Positions 1 through 8,571 are shown, numbered from the stretch's first letter. The stretch is DNA of 39,829 nucleotides from Candidatus Zixiibacteriota bacterium (GCA_014730345.1 WJIJ01000022.1:1-39829), one strand, 5' to 3'. A program made the numbers and translations. The notes: generated by a model not told the origin, from the sequence alone.

Positions 1-1694
1 TCCGGGTTTACCACCGGCAACATCGAACGATCCCGTAATCCCAGCAAACGAAGAGCGTCATTCAGGGTCTTGTCAGGGGTTATCACCGACGGTTTGGAGC
101 TGATTATATCATTGACGATTATCAGATCGCGCATTCCCTCCTTGGTTATCAACCCCCTTATGTCCTGGATGGCTACAACCCCCTTTAAATCGCCATAACG
201 GTCGACTACCGGGTAGCAATTCTCCCCGCTGGATTCCATGTAATCCATCAACTGGCGCAAGGTCATCTCCGGGCGCACCGAATCGAACTCGCGTTCCATG
301 ACCTCTTCAACGGTAATCGTATCGAGTAGACCGACATCCTTACCCCTGCGTATGTTCAAACCCCGGCGGACGAGCTTTAGCGTGTATATCGATTCCTTCT
401 TAAGGCGATGGGCTACCAGCGTGGAGAACACCGACGCCACCATCAGCGGGAGGATGATACGGTAGTCGTTGGTCATCTCGAATAGGATGAGAATTGCGGT
501 AATGGGGGCGTGGGTCGTGCCGGCGACCACCGCGCTCATGCCCACCAGCGCGTATGCTCCCGAGGGAGCGGTAGCGGCGGGGAAGAGGAAATTGACCAGC
601 GAACCGAAAGCGCCGCCGGCCATGGAGCCCATAAACAGCGAAGGAGCGAAAATCCCGCCGGAGCTTCCGCTTCCAAGGGTCAGCGATGTTGCCAGGATTT
701 TAAGGAAGACCAGCGCTACGAGGAACCATCCGAACATCCGTCCGTAGAGGACTTCGGTAACAACTTCATAGCCGTCGGAGAATATCTGGGGAAAAAACAA
801 TCCGAGAATACCAATGAGAAAACCGCCGATTGCCGGTTTGAAGACAGGATGGGTTTTAACCTTTTCCTCGAAATAATCCTCGACTTTATATAGGGTGGAG
901 GTGAAGATTACCGCGACCACGCCGCACAGCGCGCCGAGGGCGATATAAAGCGGGATTTCCCACGCGGAGACGAGATTATACTTGGGCACTTCAAATGCCG
1001 GGAAGTTGCCTACGAAGAAATGGGAAACTACCGAGGAGACCACCGCGGATATTATCACCGGTGAAAAAGTTTGGATAGCGAAATCGCCGATTATAATCTC
1101 CAGCGCGAAAAGAACGCCTGCGATAGGGGCGTTGAACACCGCGGCGATACCCGCGGCGGCTCCGCATCCCACGAGAACTTTGACCCTGGCGCCGGACATG
1201 CGGAAAAGCTGTCCGGTGGTCGAACCGATAGCCGAGCCTATGGCCACGATAGGACCTTCACGTCCCGCCGAACCCCCGGAGCCGATGCAAATCGCGGCCG
1301 AGACCGCCTTGGCCAGCGCCAGTCGGAAACGTATCAGGCCGCCCTTGAGAGCTACAGCGGCCATTACCTCCGGCACGCCGTGCCCTTTGGCTTCCCAGGC
1401 GTAGTAGAATACGATTATACCCACCAGCAGACCGCCGGTAGCGGGGATCAGGGGGATTGCCAGTTGGGACACTCCGCCGATTAGGGAGTTTAAAAAATCA
1501 ATGCCGGTACCGAAGAAGAATTCACGCGACGCTATCACCAGCCATCGGAACCCGACGGCGACTGTGCCGGTAACACTGCCGACCAAAAAAGCGACCAGTA
1601 TCAATACAGAATGCTCGGTGATTTTTAATTTCTCACCGGCGTTATGGATGATGTTTTCAAACCAGTTATGTAAAGCAGTGTCGCGTCTAATCAT
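1..1694 (-). CDS. ClC-family chloride channel/transporter with C-terminal CBS domains (partial, C-terminus beyond the left edge)
   Basis: The protein moves chloride, as a channel or a Cl-/H+ antiporter, across the inner membrane. About 564 residues are visible from the ATG at 1694. The N-terminal ~420 residues are hydrophobic and carry ClC signatures: GHGVP near residue 104, GSGGSAGREGP near 138-148 with the gating glutamate at about 147, and GSSGGIFAPSLFMG near 340. A cytosolic region with CBS-domain character follows (for example NCYPVVDRYGDLKGVV and DRSMLPVVNP) and is cut by the window edge. The family usually has Ser in GSGIP; His here is a common variant, so ion selectivity cannot be read from it. 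The start overlaps the stop of the DUF72 gene by 4 bp (ATGA), so it is probably the last visible gene of the minus-strand operon. Family call is secure; channel versus antiporter is not settled. Confidence 0.93.
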   Translation of the reverse strand, partial: MIRRDTALHNWFENIIHNAGEKLKITEHSVLILVAFLVGSVTGTVAVGFRWLVIASREFFFGTGIDFLNSLIGGVSQLAIPLIPATGGLLVGIIVFYYAWEAKGHGVPEVMAAVALKGGLIRFRLALAKAVSAAICIGSGGSAGREGPIVAIGSAIGSTTGQLFRMSGARVKVLVGCGAAAGIAAVFNAPIAGVLFALEIIIGDFAIQTFSPVIISAVVSSVVSHFFVGNFPAFEVPKYNLVSAWEIPLYIALGALCGVVAVIFTSTLYKVEDYFEEKVKTHPVFKPAIGGFLIGILGLFFPQIFSDGYEVVTEVLYGRMFGWFLVALVFLKILATSLTLGSGSSGGIFAPSLFMGSMAGGAFGSLVNFLFPAATAPSGAYALVGMSAVVAGTTHAPITAILILFEMTNDYRIILPLMVASVFSTLVAHRLKKESIYTLKLVRRGLNIRRGKDVGLLDTITVEEVMEREFDSVRPEMTLRQLMDYMESSGENCYPVVDRYGDLKGVVAIQDIRGLITKEGMRDLIIVNDIISSKPSVITPDKTLNDALRLLGLRDRSMLPVVNP

Positions 1695-2476
1695 CCTTCA
1701 AGGTCACCGAATTCTTCCTGCAGTATCTGTTTTAAGAGTTTCGCATTCTTTACCGCCTGTCCCTGATGGCAGTTATTGAAGAACAGGTATATATTATCGG
1801 TTTTTTCCCGCAGTGTTCGCAAATGTTTTACCCAATTTTTTAATTCATCCTCGCTGTAGTCATAATCGTAACGTTCGCCTCCCCCACCCCACCATTTGGC
1901 GGAGTTGCGGCCGTGAAAACGGACGTATCCGGTGTTGGTAGTGGCTTTATCATCGGGAGCGAGCATATTTTTCAACAATGGTTCGTCAACGTTGCAGTAG
2001 CCCACTCCTTCGCGCTTGAGCATATCGAAAAGCTCCGGGCGCACCCAGCTGTCATGGCGGAACTCCACGAAAAGCGGATGTTCGCCGAAATCGTGAAGAT
2101 GACGTTTCAAGTATTCAAGATTGGCACGATTGAGTTTGAAAGACCACGGAAATTGAGCCAGGATGCCTTTGAGTTTGCCGGCATCCTCCAGAGGTTTAAC
2201 CGATTCGAGAAGTTTGGCGGCGCTGTCGGAGTTGTCATCGCGTTTATGTGTAAAATCCTGGTTGGCCTTGACGATGAAATGAAAATTATCCTGGGTTTTC
2301 TCGGACATAAAATAGAAAACACGCGAATGAGGGATACGATAATAAGTTGAGTTGACCTCCACGCAATCGAAATGGTCCTTGTAGAAATCGAGCATTTTGC
2401 CTTTTTCGATTCCTTCGGGGTAGAACGGTCCCACCCAGTCGGCAAAGCTGTACCCCGATGTGCCTATCTTAATCAT
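1691..2476 (-). CDS. DUF72 domain-containing protein (YecE-like)
   Basis: This 261-aa protein belongs to the DUF72/YecE family, a TIM-barrel fold whose biochemical role is not firmly established. It starts with the family hallmark IGTSGYSFADWVGPFYPEG. It also has the typical FHFIVKANQDFTH, FAQFPWSFK-like and FVEFRHDSWV segments, and ends near YLFFNNCHQGQAVKNA. Length is normal for the family. Its start overlaps the 3' end of the small zinc-ribbon gene by 8 bp and its stop overlaps the ClC start by 4 bp, so translational coupling is likely. No function is implied by the neighbours. DUF72 genes turn up in many contexts and membership of this operon may be coincidental. Confidence 0.92.
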   Translation of the reverse strand: MIKIGTSGYSFADWVGPFYPEGIEKGKMLDFYKDHFDCVEVNSTYYRIPHSRVFYFMSEKTQDNFHFIVKANQDFTHKRDDNSDSAAKLLESVKPLEDAGKLKGILAQFPWSFKLNRANLEYLKRHLHDFGEHPLFVEFRHDSWVRPELFDMLKREGVGYCNVDEPLLKNMLAPDDKATTNTGYVRFHGRNSAKWWGGGGERYDYDYSEDELKNWVKHLRTLREKTDNIYLFFNNCHQGQAVKNAKLLKQILQEEFGDLEG

Positions 2477-2603
2477 TTTTTCTTTTCGGTTTGGTTATTT
2501 GCTGGAAACGCACCGCGCCGCACCTGGGACATACCCATTTGCGTTGTTTATGATATGACCGTTTCATCTCGTCCATCTTAATCTTACATTTCCTGCAAAT
2601 CAT
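2469..2603 (-). CDS. small zinc-ribbon protein, 44 aa
   Basis: A 44-codon reading frame on the minus strand starts with ATG at 2603, immediately after the stop codon of the upstream membrane-protein gene, and ends with TAA at 2471-2469 inside the start of the DUF72 gene. The translation begins MICRKCKIKMDEM and contains CRKC near residues 3-6 and CPRCG near 25-29, two CxxC knuckles spaced as in a rubredoxin-like zinc ribbon. The ends are very basic (KPKRKND tail). Exact fit between its neighbours, two paired CxxC motifs and operon position support a real gene that is easily missed because of its size. Zinc binding is inferred from the cysteines. Target (nucleic acid, protein or neither) is unknown. 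Confidence 0.7.
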   Translation of the reverse strand: MICRKCKIKMDEMKRSYHKQRKWVCPRCGAVRFQQITKPKRKND

Positions 2604-3200
2604 CTATTTTATAATTCCCAGCCAGTCTCCCAATAAAAACTGCATGCGCCCTATAAGCAGGGAAACTCTGGCCATAACGGTATAGCCGAAAGTACTCCCG
2701 AAGAATACCATGAGGAAATACATCCCCGCTTTGGCTCCCGCGCCGGTCAGGCCCTTATGCTCCCGGGAGAAGTAGAAATACATTAGCACCGATACCACGG
2801 CGGCGATTATAATGATGTTGGAAATATCATCGAGAGGAAGCATGGTTGTTTTCAACTGGGCGATTAACTGCGCCTGCATATATGCCGGGATAGCCACGCC
2901 CGAGCCGACCCCAATAATGAGCGCGAGGGGGATGCGGGAGTATGGCGAAAGTTTCCTTGAAAATCGAAGGAACATCAGCGCCCCTAATATCCCGGGTACG
3001 AGATAACTCAACTCCCCATTCGCAAAGACCGGGATGAACAGCTTGGGCATGATAGTGGTAACTATTGTGGTTACCAGGAAGTATCCCACGCTTACCCCGA
3101 GTAGCAGGTGTTCAGCAACTTTGTAAAATGGATTGTCCCTGTAAAGGAACGAATAAATCGCCAATGTCAGTATTGCCGCTACCGTGGTGCCGATATCCAT
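2604..3200 (-). CDS. multi-pass membrane protein of unknown function, 198 aa
   Basis: I do not recognise this family. The 198-aa protein has about six hydrophobic segments: near residues 4-20, 30-55, 65-80, 90-108, 125-143 and 160-190. There are few charged residues between them. A short polar loop SRKLSPYSR near 80-90 and SREHKGLTGAGAKAG near 144-158 are the only notable soluble stretches. The ATG at 3200 follows an AAGGA Shine-Dalgarno. It begins one base after the stop of the 274-aa gene and ends directly against the zinc-ribbon start, so it is part of one transcription unit. Together with the next three upstream genes it looks like a subunit of a membrane assembly; this is inference from gene order only. 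Confidence 0.8.
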   Translation of the reverse strand: MDIGTTVAAILTLAIYSFLYRDNPFYKVAEHLLLGVSVGYFLVTTIVTTIMPKLFIPVFANGELSYLVPGILGALMFLRFSRKLSPYSRIPLALIIGVGSGVAIPAYMQAQLIAQLKTTMLPLDDISNIIIIAAVVSVLMYFYFSREHKGLTGAGAKAGMYFLMVFFGSTFGYTVMARVSLLIGRMQFLLGDWLGIIK

Positions 3201-3201
3201 C

Positions 3202-4026
3202 CTATTTCCTTCTACGTTCGATAATCATTAAAACATTCCCGGCGATAATCAGCCCGATTATCAGCAGGTGCGCGCTGGACTGGGCGTCCATACCCCGGGC
3301 CGCGCGTCCCGGTTTGCCCAGGAGCATTTCATACTCCGCCGCTCCACGCAACCCCGCGGCCAACCCCGCGATCTGACCCGACTGCAGGAAAGGGTACATC
3401 GTGGTGGCCATCACCGCGGTAACCGCGGGAATGACGTTAACGCCGTAGCGCGCCTGGGCGTAGTTAATCCAGTGCACGGGCATATCGCCGTCGGCGATAG
3501 AGATTACCCCGGCGATGTCATCGTAGCTGTCGATACCTTCCATTACCGGGTAGCTTTGAACATCTTTGCCGTAATAGTCGCTGGGGAATACCCGTGAGAT
3601 ATCCTCGCCCAGCCCGAGCATAGCCACCGTGACCTGCGGTCGGAAACCCCAGAAGATGTAATCCTCGCCATATACTTTGCCGAACTCATTGCCGATGCGC
3701 CGGAAGTTATCATCGCCGATTGCCGCTCCCTCTGCGAGCAGGGCTAATCCCAGCACCCTCAGGTTTTTCCTGAAGCTGTGCCGGAGCAGTGCTTCGGCAA
3801 GCGGAATCATCTCCGGCAATGTCGCCGTATCATGGTCGAAGGAGAAAACCACCGCCGAACCCTCAGGCAGGCTGTCGATAAATTCGAAAACATCGCGTAC
3901 TTCTTTGGTAGTTTTTAAGGGCAGCCCGATTTTGAAAATGAGCGGAAGTATAACCGAAAGCGCCATGAGGATGAAGACTATGCGGCGGATATGCTGGCGT
4001 TTCTGCAGGGTCTCGTTCACACTCAT
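3202..4026 (-). CDS. membrane-anchored protein of unknown function, 274 aa
   Basis: Not recognised. The protein has an N-terminal transmembrane segment at about residues 15-33, a soluble domain of about 200 residues, and a C-terminal transmembrane segment at about 250-268 followed by ERRRK. The soluble domain starts VFEFIDSLPEGSAVVFSFDHDT and alternates beta-strand-like and helical stretches (LAEALLRHSFRKNLRVLGLALL), which suggests a Rossmann-like alpha/beta fold. The two hydrophobic ends would place it on one face of the membrane. ATG at 4026 has a strong GGAGG site 9 nt upstream and overlaps the preceding gene by 4 bp. Coupling to the neighbouring unknown membrane proteins suggests a common complex. 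No catalytic motif is visible. Confidence 0.8.
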   Translation of the reverse strand: MSVNETLQKRQHIRRIVFILMALSVILPLIFKIGLPLKTTKEVRDVFEFIDSLPEGSAVVFSFDHDTATLPEMIPLAEALLRHSFRKNLRVLGLALLAEGAAIGDDNFRRIGNEFGKVYGEDYIFWGFRPQVTVAMLGLGEDISRVFPSDYYGKDVQSYPVMEGIDSYDDIAGVISIADGDMPVHWINYAQARYGVNVIPAVTAVMATTMYPFLQSGQIAGLAAGLRGAAEYEMLLGKPGRAARGMDAQSSAHLLIIGLIIAGNVLMIIERRRK

Positions 4027-4652
4027 CCGCGGCTTCCTCCGAGGTACGTGCGTTCAATCCCGAGGATAACCCTGAGCGATGTGGAGATGGTCCCCAGCGC
4101 GATACCTATGTATATCCCCCGCCGGGCGGCCATGGACGGCACATTTAAAAGCCAGTCAGCGGCTTTGGGGATAAACCCGGATATCATATCTCCTACAGGC
4201 ACCCGGCCAAGCATCACGATTAGCGCGGCTACAAGCAGAAATACCGCCTGGGTATTGCGGGCGCGGAATCCCCTGAACGCGGCCGAAGCCACAAAAAACG
4301 AAAGCAGGGAGAACATGGTGGCTTGCATGGGCGCTTGTACATATTTGAAAACCCACAGGAAAGCAGTGTCCTCGCCCCGGCCGAAGAAGATGCCGAAGAT
4401 GAACATACCAATTATCCCGCCGAGAACAATCCCGCTGTAAGGCCGGTCTTTGGCCGAGGGCCGGGTAGCTATAATGGCATGGTGTTTAATCAGCAGGGCG
4501 ACCCCAACCAGCAGGGAGAAGGCGTATATAATCTGCACCCAATCGAGGATGGTTTCATAAATCGCTGTGGATGTCCGGTGAGGGATGAAAAACTGCACCA
4601 GCATAAAAGCGCCGAAGAGGAAACATATATACATGGGCAGTTTACGGTGCAT
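4023..4652 (-). CDS. multi-pass membrane protein of unknown function, 209 aa
   Basis: Not recognised. The chain has about six hydrophobic segments, starting with YICFLFGAFMLVQFFI. It includes a glycine-rich helix GIVLGGIIGMFIFGIFFG and ends ALGTISTSLRVILGIERTYLGG. I prefer the ATG at 4652, which has AGGA 7 nt upstream, over a TTG one codon earlier at 4655. It lies 4 bp downstream of the stop of the 373-aa gene and overlaps the 274-aa gene by 4 bp. It is similar in size and layout to the 198-aa protein two genes later, though I see no clear sequence similarity between them. Probably one of two integral-membrane subunits of the unknown cluster. Confidence 0.8.
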   Translation of the reverse strand: MHRKLPMYICFLFGAFMLVQFFIPHRTSTAIYETILDWVQIIYAFSLLVGVALLIKHHAIIATRPSAKDRPYSGIVLGGIIGMFIFGIFFGRGEDTAFLWVFKYVQAPMQATMFSLLSFFVASAAFRGFRARNTQAVFLLVAALIVMLGRVPVGDMISGFIPKAADWLLNVPSMAARRGIYIGIALGTISTSLRVILGIERTYLGGSRG

Positions 4653-4656
4653 CAAT

Positions 4657-5778
4657 TCATCCTATGTTAAACAGTTCCAGAAAACCGGTATATCCGGCGG
4701 TTGCCAGTAAAACCCCGATGGCAAGGATAATACCGATAGCCACTTTTAATAAATCCTGTCCCTTGAGAGAGCTTAATACCATTGGATCTTTGGACAGGTA
4801 ACCGGAGGCGGCGAAATATTCCTCCCCAATGAGCACATAGTCGCAAGCCACGATAAAAAACGAAAGCTGGATTGTGGAATCAGTTCCGGCAATCTGGATA
4901 GCTCCGATTGAGTTTCCGGTTTCGGCGAGTATCAGGGATTCGGCTTCGAATGTTCCCATGAACAGGTTGGTGGCCGGCTGCCGGCGAACCATTATTCCAT
5001 CCACCGCCGCGGCATAACCGAACTGGCTGTCGGTTAAATAGAATATATCGTCCTCGACATAGCGGTCCGGATGACCCACCTCGCTGTAGGATTCTTTAAC
5101 GACTTCCTGCGCCAAGGCGGCGACCACAGGATCATTATTGGGAAAGATCAGGGGGATATTATACTCGGCTGTTTTTTTGGCGACAGTGTTGAGAATGTTC
5201 ATGGAGGCGATCGTGGCTACCCTCTGCATTCCCCCGCGTCCAGCGGAATAGAGAATAGGTTTGCCCAGTTCGGTAGCGCGGCCCACCGCTTCTTCGATAG
5301 CCAGCAAACCGGCTATGGGGCGGACATACATCTCCTTGCCCTTCTTGCCCCTGTAAATGAAAAAGATAAGCACTCCCAGGCAGACAACTATACCAATCAG
5401 GACGTTCGTTCGCCTGGTGTTGAAATACTGAGGAGAGGAATGCACCGGCTCGGTGTCGTAGATTAACGAACCGCTGACTTTGTCGGTAAACACAAGGCGG
5501 TAGACATAATCGGTATAATCCTCGACGGTGTTGTCAATATACTCCCCTGCCGATGCCGGAGCCACGGCGATATCCTGCCACCCGCTTTCCGAAGCGGCCC
5601 TGCGGGCTATCTGCGCCTCGTAGTATTCCCCGCTGGAATTGGAGTACGCGGCCGTATCCCATTGGATGGTAATGCTCAAACCGCCGTCGTTGGGCGTGTC
5701 GAACGCCTGCACAACGGCAAAGGCTCCCGAGGGCAGGAAAAGAATAATAAGGGCAAATAAAATGCTTAAAGTCTTCAT
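4657..5778 (-). CDS. signal peptide / fibronectin III-like / two-TM protein of unknown function, 373 aa
   Basis: First gene of the minus-strand operon. A cleavable-looking signal peptide covers residues 1-21. An extracytoplasmic domain of about 100 residues follows with fibronectin type III character (SITIQWDTA, YEAQIARR, DYVYRLVF). A transmembrane helix lies at about 125-142 and is followed by a basic RGKKGK stop-transfer. A cytosolic domain of about 200 residues begins MYVRPIAGLLAIEEAVGRA and contains GKPILYSAGRGG, and a last transmembrane helix lies near 346-368. The cytosolic part resembles a family I recall as DUF6754, but I cannot verify that name. The architecture would connect an external beta-sandwich to an internal alpha/beta domain. 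No promoter is obvious in the 130-bp divergent gap to the aldo/keto reductase. Confidence 0.82.
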   Translation of the reverse strand: MKTLSILFALIILFLPSGAFAVVQAFDTPNDGGLSITIQWDTAAYSNSSGEYYEAQIARRAASESGWQDIAVAPASAGEYIDNTVEDYTDYVYRLVFTDKVSGSLIYDTEPVHSSPQYFNTRRTNVLIGIVVCLGVLIFFIYRGKKGKEMYVRPIAGLLAIEEAVGRATELGKPILYSAGRGGMQRVATIASMNILNTVAKKTAEYNIPLIFPNNDPVVAALAQEVVKESYSEVGHPDRYVEDDIFYLTDSQFGYAAAVDGIMVRRQPATNLFMGTFEAESLILAETGNSIGAIQIAGTDSTIQLSFFIVACDYVLIGEEYFAASGYLSKDPMVLSSLKGQDLLKVAIGIILAIGVLLATAGYTGFLELFNIG

Positions 5779-5908
5779 AATACTGAATTTTCAAGTTTAT
5801 CGGCACAAACGTGGAATGTCAAGCAATTACTCCTTATATTGAAAAATCGAAACATTAATATGAATTGGTTCGTTATATCCAAAAACCACTTATTAACATG
5901 GAGTAGTT

Positions 5909-6736
5909 ATGAATCTGAGTATTGATAGTAAGGTAAAATTAAACAATGGAGTAGAGATGCCGTTATTCGGGCTGGGAGTGTTCAGGGCGGAATCGGGAAG
6001 CGAGGCCCGGAACGCCATATTATGGGCTCTGGAAAAGGGTTACCGTCATATCGATACTGCCAGTATGTACGGTAACGAAGAAGATGTCGGAATCGCCGTT
6101 AAGCAAAGCGGTATCCGCAGGCAGGATGTTTTTATCACCACCAAGCTATGGAACGATGACCATGGATATGATGAAACCTTGCGGGCGTTCGATAAGAGCC
6201 TTAAAACGCTGGGATTGGATTATGTTGACCTCTACCTGATACATTGGCCCCTTCCGGAGAAAAGAGCAAAAACCTGGGAAGCCATGGAGCGAATATACGA
6301 AGAGGGCGGCGCGAAAGCCATAGGCGTTAGTAACTATACTATACGTCACCTCGAAGAGTTATCGGGTACGGAGAATGTTATTCCCGCCGTAAACCAGGTC
6401 GAATTCAGCCCCTTTCTTTTCCAGAAGGAACTTCATGATTATTGCAAGAACAGGAGTATCCAGCTGGAGGCCTATTCTTCTTTAACCCGGGGCAAGAAGT
6501 TCGATAACCCGACGCTTAAATCGATAGCGGAAAAATACTCAAAAACCCCCGCGCAGATACTGATACGATGGACATTGGAACATCGTATAGTGGTAATACC
6601 GAAATCCGCCAATAAAGACAGGATAAACGAAAACGCCAATGTATTCGATTTCGAGATTGCGCGGGAGGACATGGAAAAACTCGATTCCTTGAACGAGGAT
6701 TTCCGGGTTACCTGGAATCCGGAAGAGGTTGCCTGA
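5909..6736 (+). CDS. aldo/keto reductase (NADPH-dependent)
   Basis: A 275-aa member of the aldo/keto reductase superfamily, cytosolic (beta/alpha)8 enzymes that reduce aldehydes and ketones with NAD(P)H. The catalytic tetrad is present: Asp49 in HIDTASMYG, Tyr54, Lys79 in TTKLWNDD and His112 in YLIHWP. GVSNYTIRHL, the AVNQVEFSPF strand and the cofactor-binding VIPKSANKDRINENA segment are also typical, and the length is normal. Sequence style is that of the 2,5-diketo-gluconate reductase/AKR5-like group. The start is supported by GGAG about 5 nt upstream. The gene is monocistronic and divergent from the membrane operon, so its substrate cannot be inferred from context. Confidence 0.93.
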   Translation: MNLSIDSKVKLNNGVEMPLFGLGVFRAESGSEARNAILWALEKGYRHIDTASMYGNEEDVGIAVKQSGIRRQDVFITTKLWNDDHGYDETLRAFDKSLKTLGLDYVDLYLIHWPLPEKRAKTWEAMERIYEEGGAKAIGVSNYTIRHLEELSGTENVIPAVNQVEFSPFLFQKELHDYCKNRSIQLEAYSSLTRGKKFDNPTLKSIAEKYSKTPAQILIRWTLEHRIVVIPKSANKDRINENANVFDFEIAREDMEKLDSLNEDFRVTWNPEEVA

Positions 6737-6948
6737 GCGAAAATTGACAGATAAAACGGCATCCAAAATTTTTTATTTTTGAATATTTTTAGTATTAACA
6801 TCCCGCGATAAAAAAAGGTATTAATGTCATGAATTAATCAAGAAATCAGGACGATAAAGGTTAAAAAGGATAAAAGAATATTGGAAAGGCCCCCGGTATT
6901 ATGTTATCTTCAAAAACGGATATAAAGAATGTTGCCCAGGAGAGAGAT

Positions 6949-8235
6949 ATGCTATCGAGGGTTTCGCCGGAGGAAGCAAGTCATAGCTTAAGAGGGGCGT
7001 TGGAAAGAAAGTTAATCAAGGATGAGGATTCGGCGGCTGTCTTCTACGACCTTTCGCGCATGGAATCCCGGATTAATGAACTAACCGGACTATTTCCCGA
7101 TGATACTCTGCATGCTGTCGCCGCTAAGGCCAACCCGCTCACTTCGGTATTGAAGAGCCTGAATTTGTTGGGTGCGGGTCTGGAAACGGCATCGCTTCCG
7201 GAATTATATCTTGCGGAGGAGGCGGGTTTCGCGCCGGGGTCGATAGTTTTCGATTCCCCGGTAAAGACTATCGAAGAAATTAAACATGCCTTAAACGCGG
7301 GGGTGCATATCAATATCGATTCCTGGGGGGAATTCGAACGGGTTCAAAAATTAATCAGCGATGGCGCGTCACATGGTAATATCGGTTTGCGCGTTAATCC
7401 CCAGGTCGGCATCGGCGATATCGAAATTACCAGCGTGGGAGGGACCTATTCGAAGTTCGGTATCCCTATCGAAGAATACTATGAAGTGATTGTCCGGAAA
7501 TATCTTGAAAACGAATGGTTGAACGGTATCCATGTTCACACGGGTTCGCAGGGGTGCGGAATTGATTTGCTCGCCCGGGGGATTAAGGTTGTTTATGAAC
7601 TCGCGAAAGATGTCAATCGCAGATTTACGGAGATGGGCAAAGAACCCGGGATACGGATATTCGATATAGGCGGCGGACTGCCCGTATCATATTCGGGAAG
7701 CCAAAAGACCGCTTCGATGGAGGAGTACCGCGATTTGCTGCGCAGGCAATGCCCGGAGTTGTTTACCTCCGATTTCAAATTGATTACCGAGTTCGGCAGG
7801 CATATCCATGCCAATAACGGATGGGCTTTGTCCCGGGTGGAATATATAAAGGAGAGCGGCGGCCGTAAAACATTGGCTGTTCATCTTGGCGCCGATATGT
7901 TTATAAGGAAATGTTATCAACCCGAAATATGGCATCACGATATCACTGTAACGGACGCGCGGGGCAACTTGAAGCTCCTGAGTCCCACTACTTACGCGGT
8001 GTCCGGCCCGCTTTGCTTCGCGGGGGATATGATTGAACAGGAGATTACGCTTCCGGAAGTCAAGCAGGGGGATTACCTGATATTCCACGATGTCGGCGCT
8101 TATACCCTCAGCATGTGGTCAAGGTACAACAGTCGTCAGATACCCAAAATAATCGGTTACTATTCATCATCCGATGAGATGAGTATCATAAAAGACAGGG
8201 AAGCACCATCACGGGTGTGGGAATTCTGGAGCTGA
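6949..8235 (+). CDS. PLP-dependent decarboxylase of the diaminopimelate/ornithine decarboxylase (fold III) family
   Basis: About 428 aa from the ATG at 6949, preferred because AGGAGAG lies 4 nt upstream; an in-frame ATG at 6901 lacks a good ribosome site. The TIM-barrel domain carries the PLP lysine in VAAKANPL (about residue 60). It also has GIHVHTGSQG and the glycine loop FDIGGGLPVSY. The C-terminal beta domain has SGPLCFAGDM, with the Cys usual for these enzymes, then GDYLIFHDVGAYTLSMWSRYNSR. Diaminopimelate decarboxylase (last step of lysine synthesis) is the simplest reading. However, the usual EPGR loop is EFGRHIHAN here and no lysine-synthesis neighbour is present, so a polyamine or other amino-acid decarboxylase is possible. 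I therefore give no gene symbol. Confidence 0.85.
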   Translation: MLSRVSPEEASHSLRGALERKLIKDEDSAAVFYDLSRMESRINELTGLFPDDTLHAVAAKANPLTSVLKSLNLLGAGLETASLPELYLAEEAGFAPGSIVFDSPVKTIEEIKHALNAGVHINIDSWGEFERVQKLISDGASHGNIGLRVNPQVGIGDIEITSVGGTYSKFGIPIEEYYEVIVRKYLENEWLNGIHVHTGSQGCGIDLLARGIKVVYELAKDVNRRFTEMGKEPGIRIFDIGGGLPVSYSGSQKTASMEEYRDLLRRQCPELFTSDFKLITEFGRHIHANNGWALSRVEYIKESGGRKTLAVHLGADMFIRKCYQPEIWHHDITVTDARGNLKLLSPTTYAVSGPLCFAGDMIEQEITLPEVKQGDYLIFHDVGAYTLSMWSRYNSRQIPKIIGYYSSSDEMSIIKDREAPSRVWEFWS

Positions 8236-8568
8236 TTAACGCCGGTTTATTTCATATTTGAAACATGGAACTTCGATACCATATAGTTGTTGATTTTTAA
8301 TGGGCGCATGTTTGGGCTTAAAGGCAAAGGGAGTATTTTAGTTGACTGCCCGGAGTGTGTTGTACCATAAGGCCATAGAATACTTTGGATTATAGGAGAA
8401 TACCGGGTCAGCTTTCTGCCGTAAAAAAGAGCATAAAACACTTGACTGATTGTCCTGATGGTTCAATATTAAAACCTTTATTTGACCGAAAGTCTATTAA
8501 CCGGGAACATTTAGGTTGCAACCGGTTAACATACCGAAGCAAACTAAGAGTTTCGGGGAGAGTAAACC
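8236..8568. other. 333-bp intergenic region upstream of the mevalonate operon
   Basis: No convincing gene. Short frames occur on both strands, but they lack ribosome sites and protein-like composition. The stretch separates the decarboxylase gene from the mevalonate operon, so it presumably holds the operon promoter. The clearest structure is the inverted repeat at 8497-8529, listed separately. Confidence 0.6.
8497..8529. promoter_or_regulatory. inverted repeat upstream of the mevalonate operon, possible operator
   Basis: TTAACCGG at 8497-8504 is repeated as its exact complement CCGGTTAA at 8522-8529, with a 17-nt spacer. Inside lies a second perfect palindrome, GGTTGCAACC (8514-8523), which overlaps AACCGGTT (8520-8527). 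It sits about 40 nt before the probable start of the first mevalonate gene. This could be a repressor/activator site or an mRNA hairpin near the ribosome site. Function is inferred from position and symmetry only. Confidence 0.35.
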
Positions 8569-8571
8569 ATA
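8555..8571 (+). promoter_or_regulatory. ribosome binding site with ATA candidate start codon for fni
   Basis: GGGGAG at 8555-8560 is followed after 8 nt by ATA (8569-8571), preceded in frame by TAA at 8563-8565. No ATG or GTG lies in the usable frame until well inside the protein, and the TTG at 8593 is too far from this site. This decides the start call: either a rare ATA initiation or a base error for ATG. Confidence 0.5.

Noticed and set aside
469-1484. several plus-strand frames of 90-140 aa at the left end
   Set aside because: The minus strand here encodes the ClC channel with all its motifs; the plus-strand frames are low-complexity shadows.
6949-8235. calling the decarboxylase lysA
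   Set aside because: Family membership is clear, but the EFGR variant loop and the lack of lysine-synthesis neighbours leave ornithine or another substrate open.
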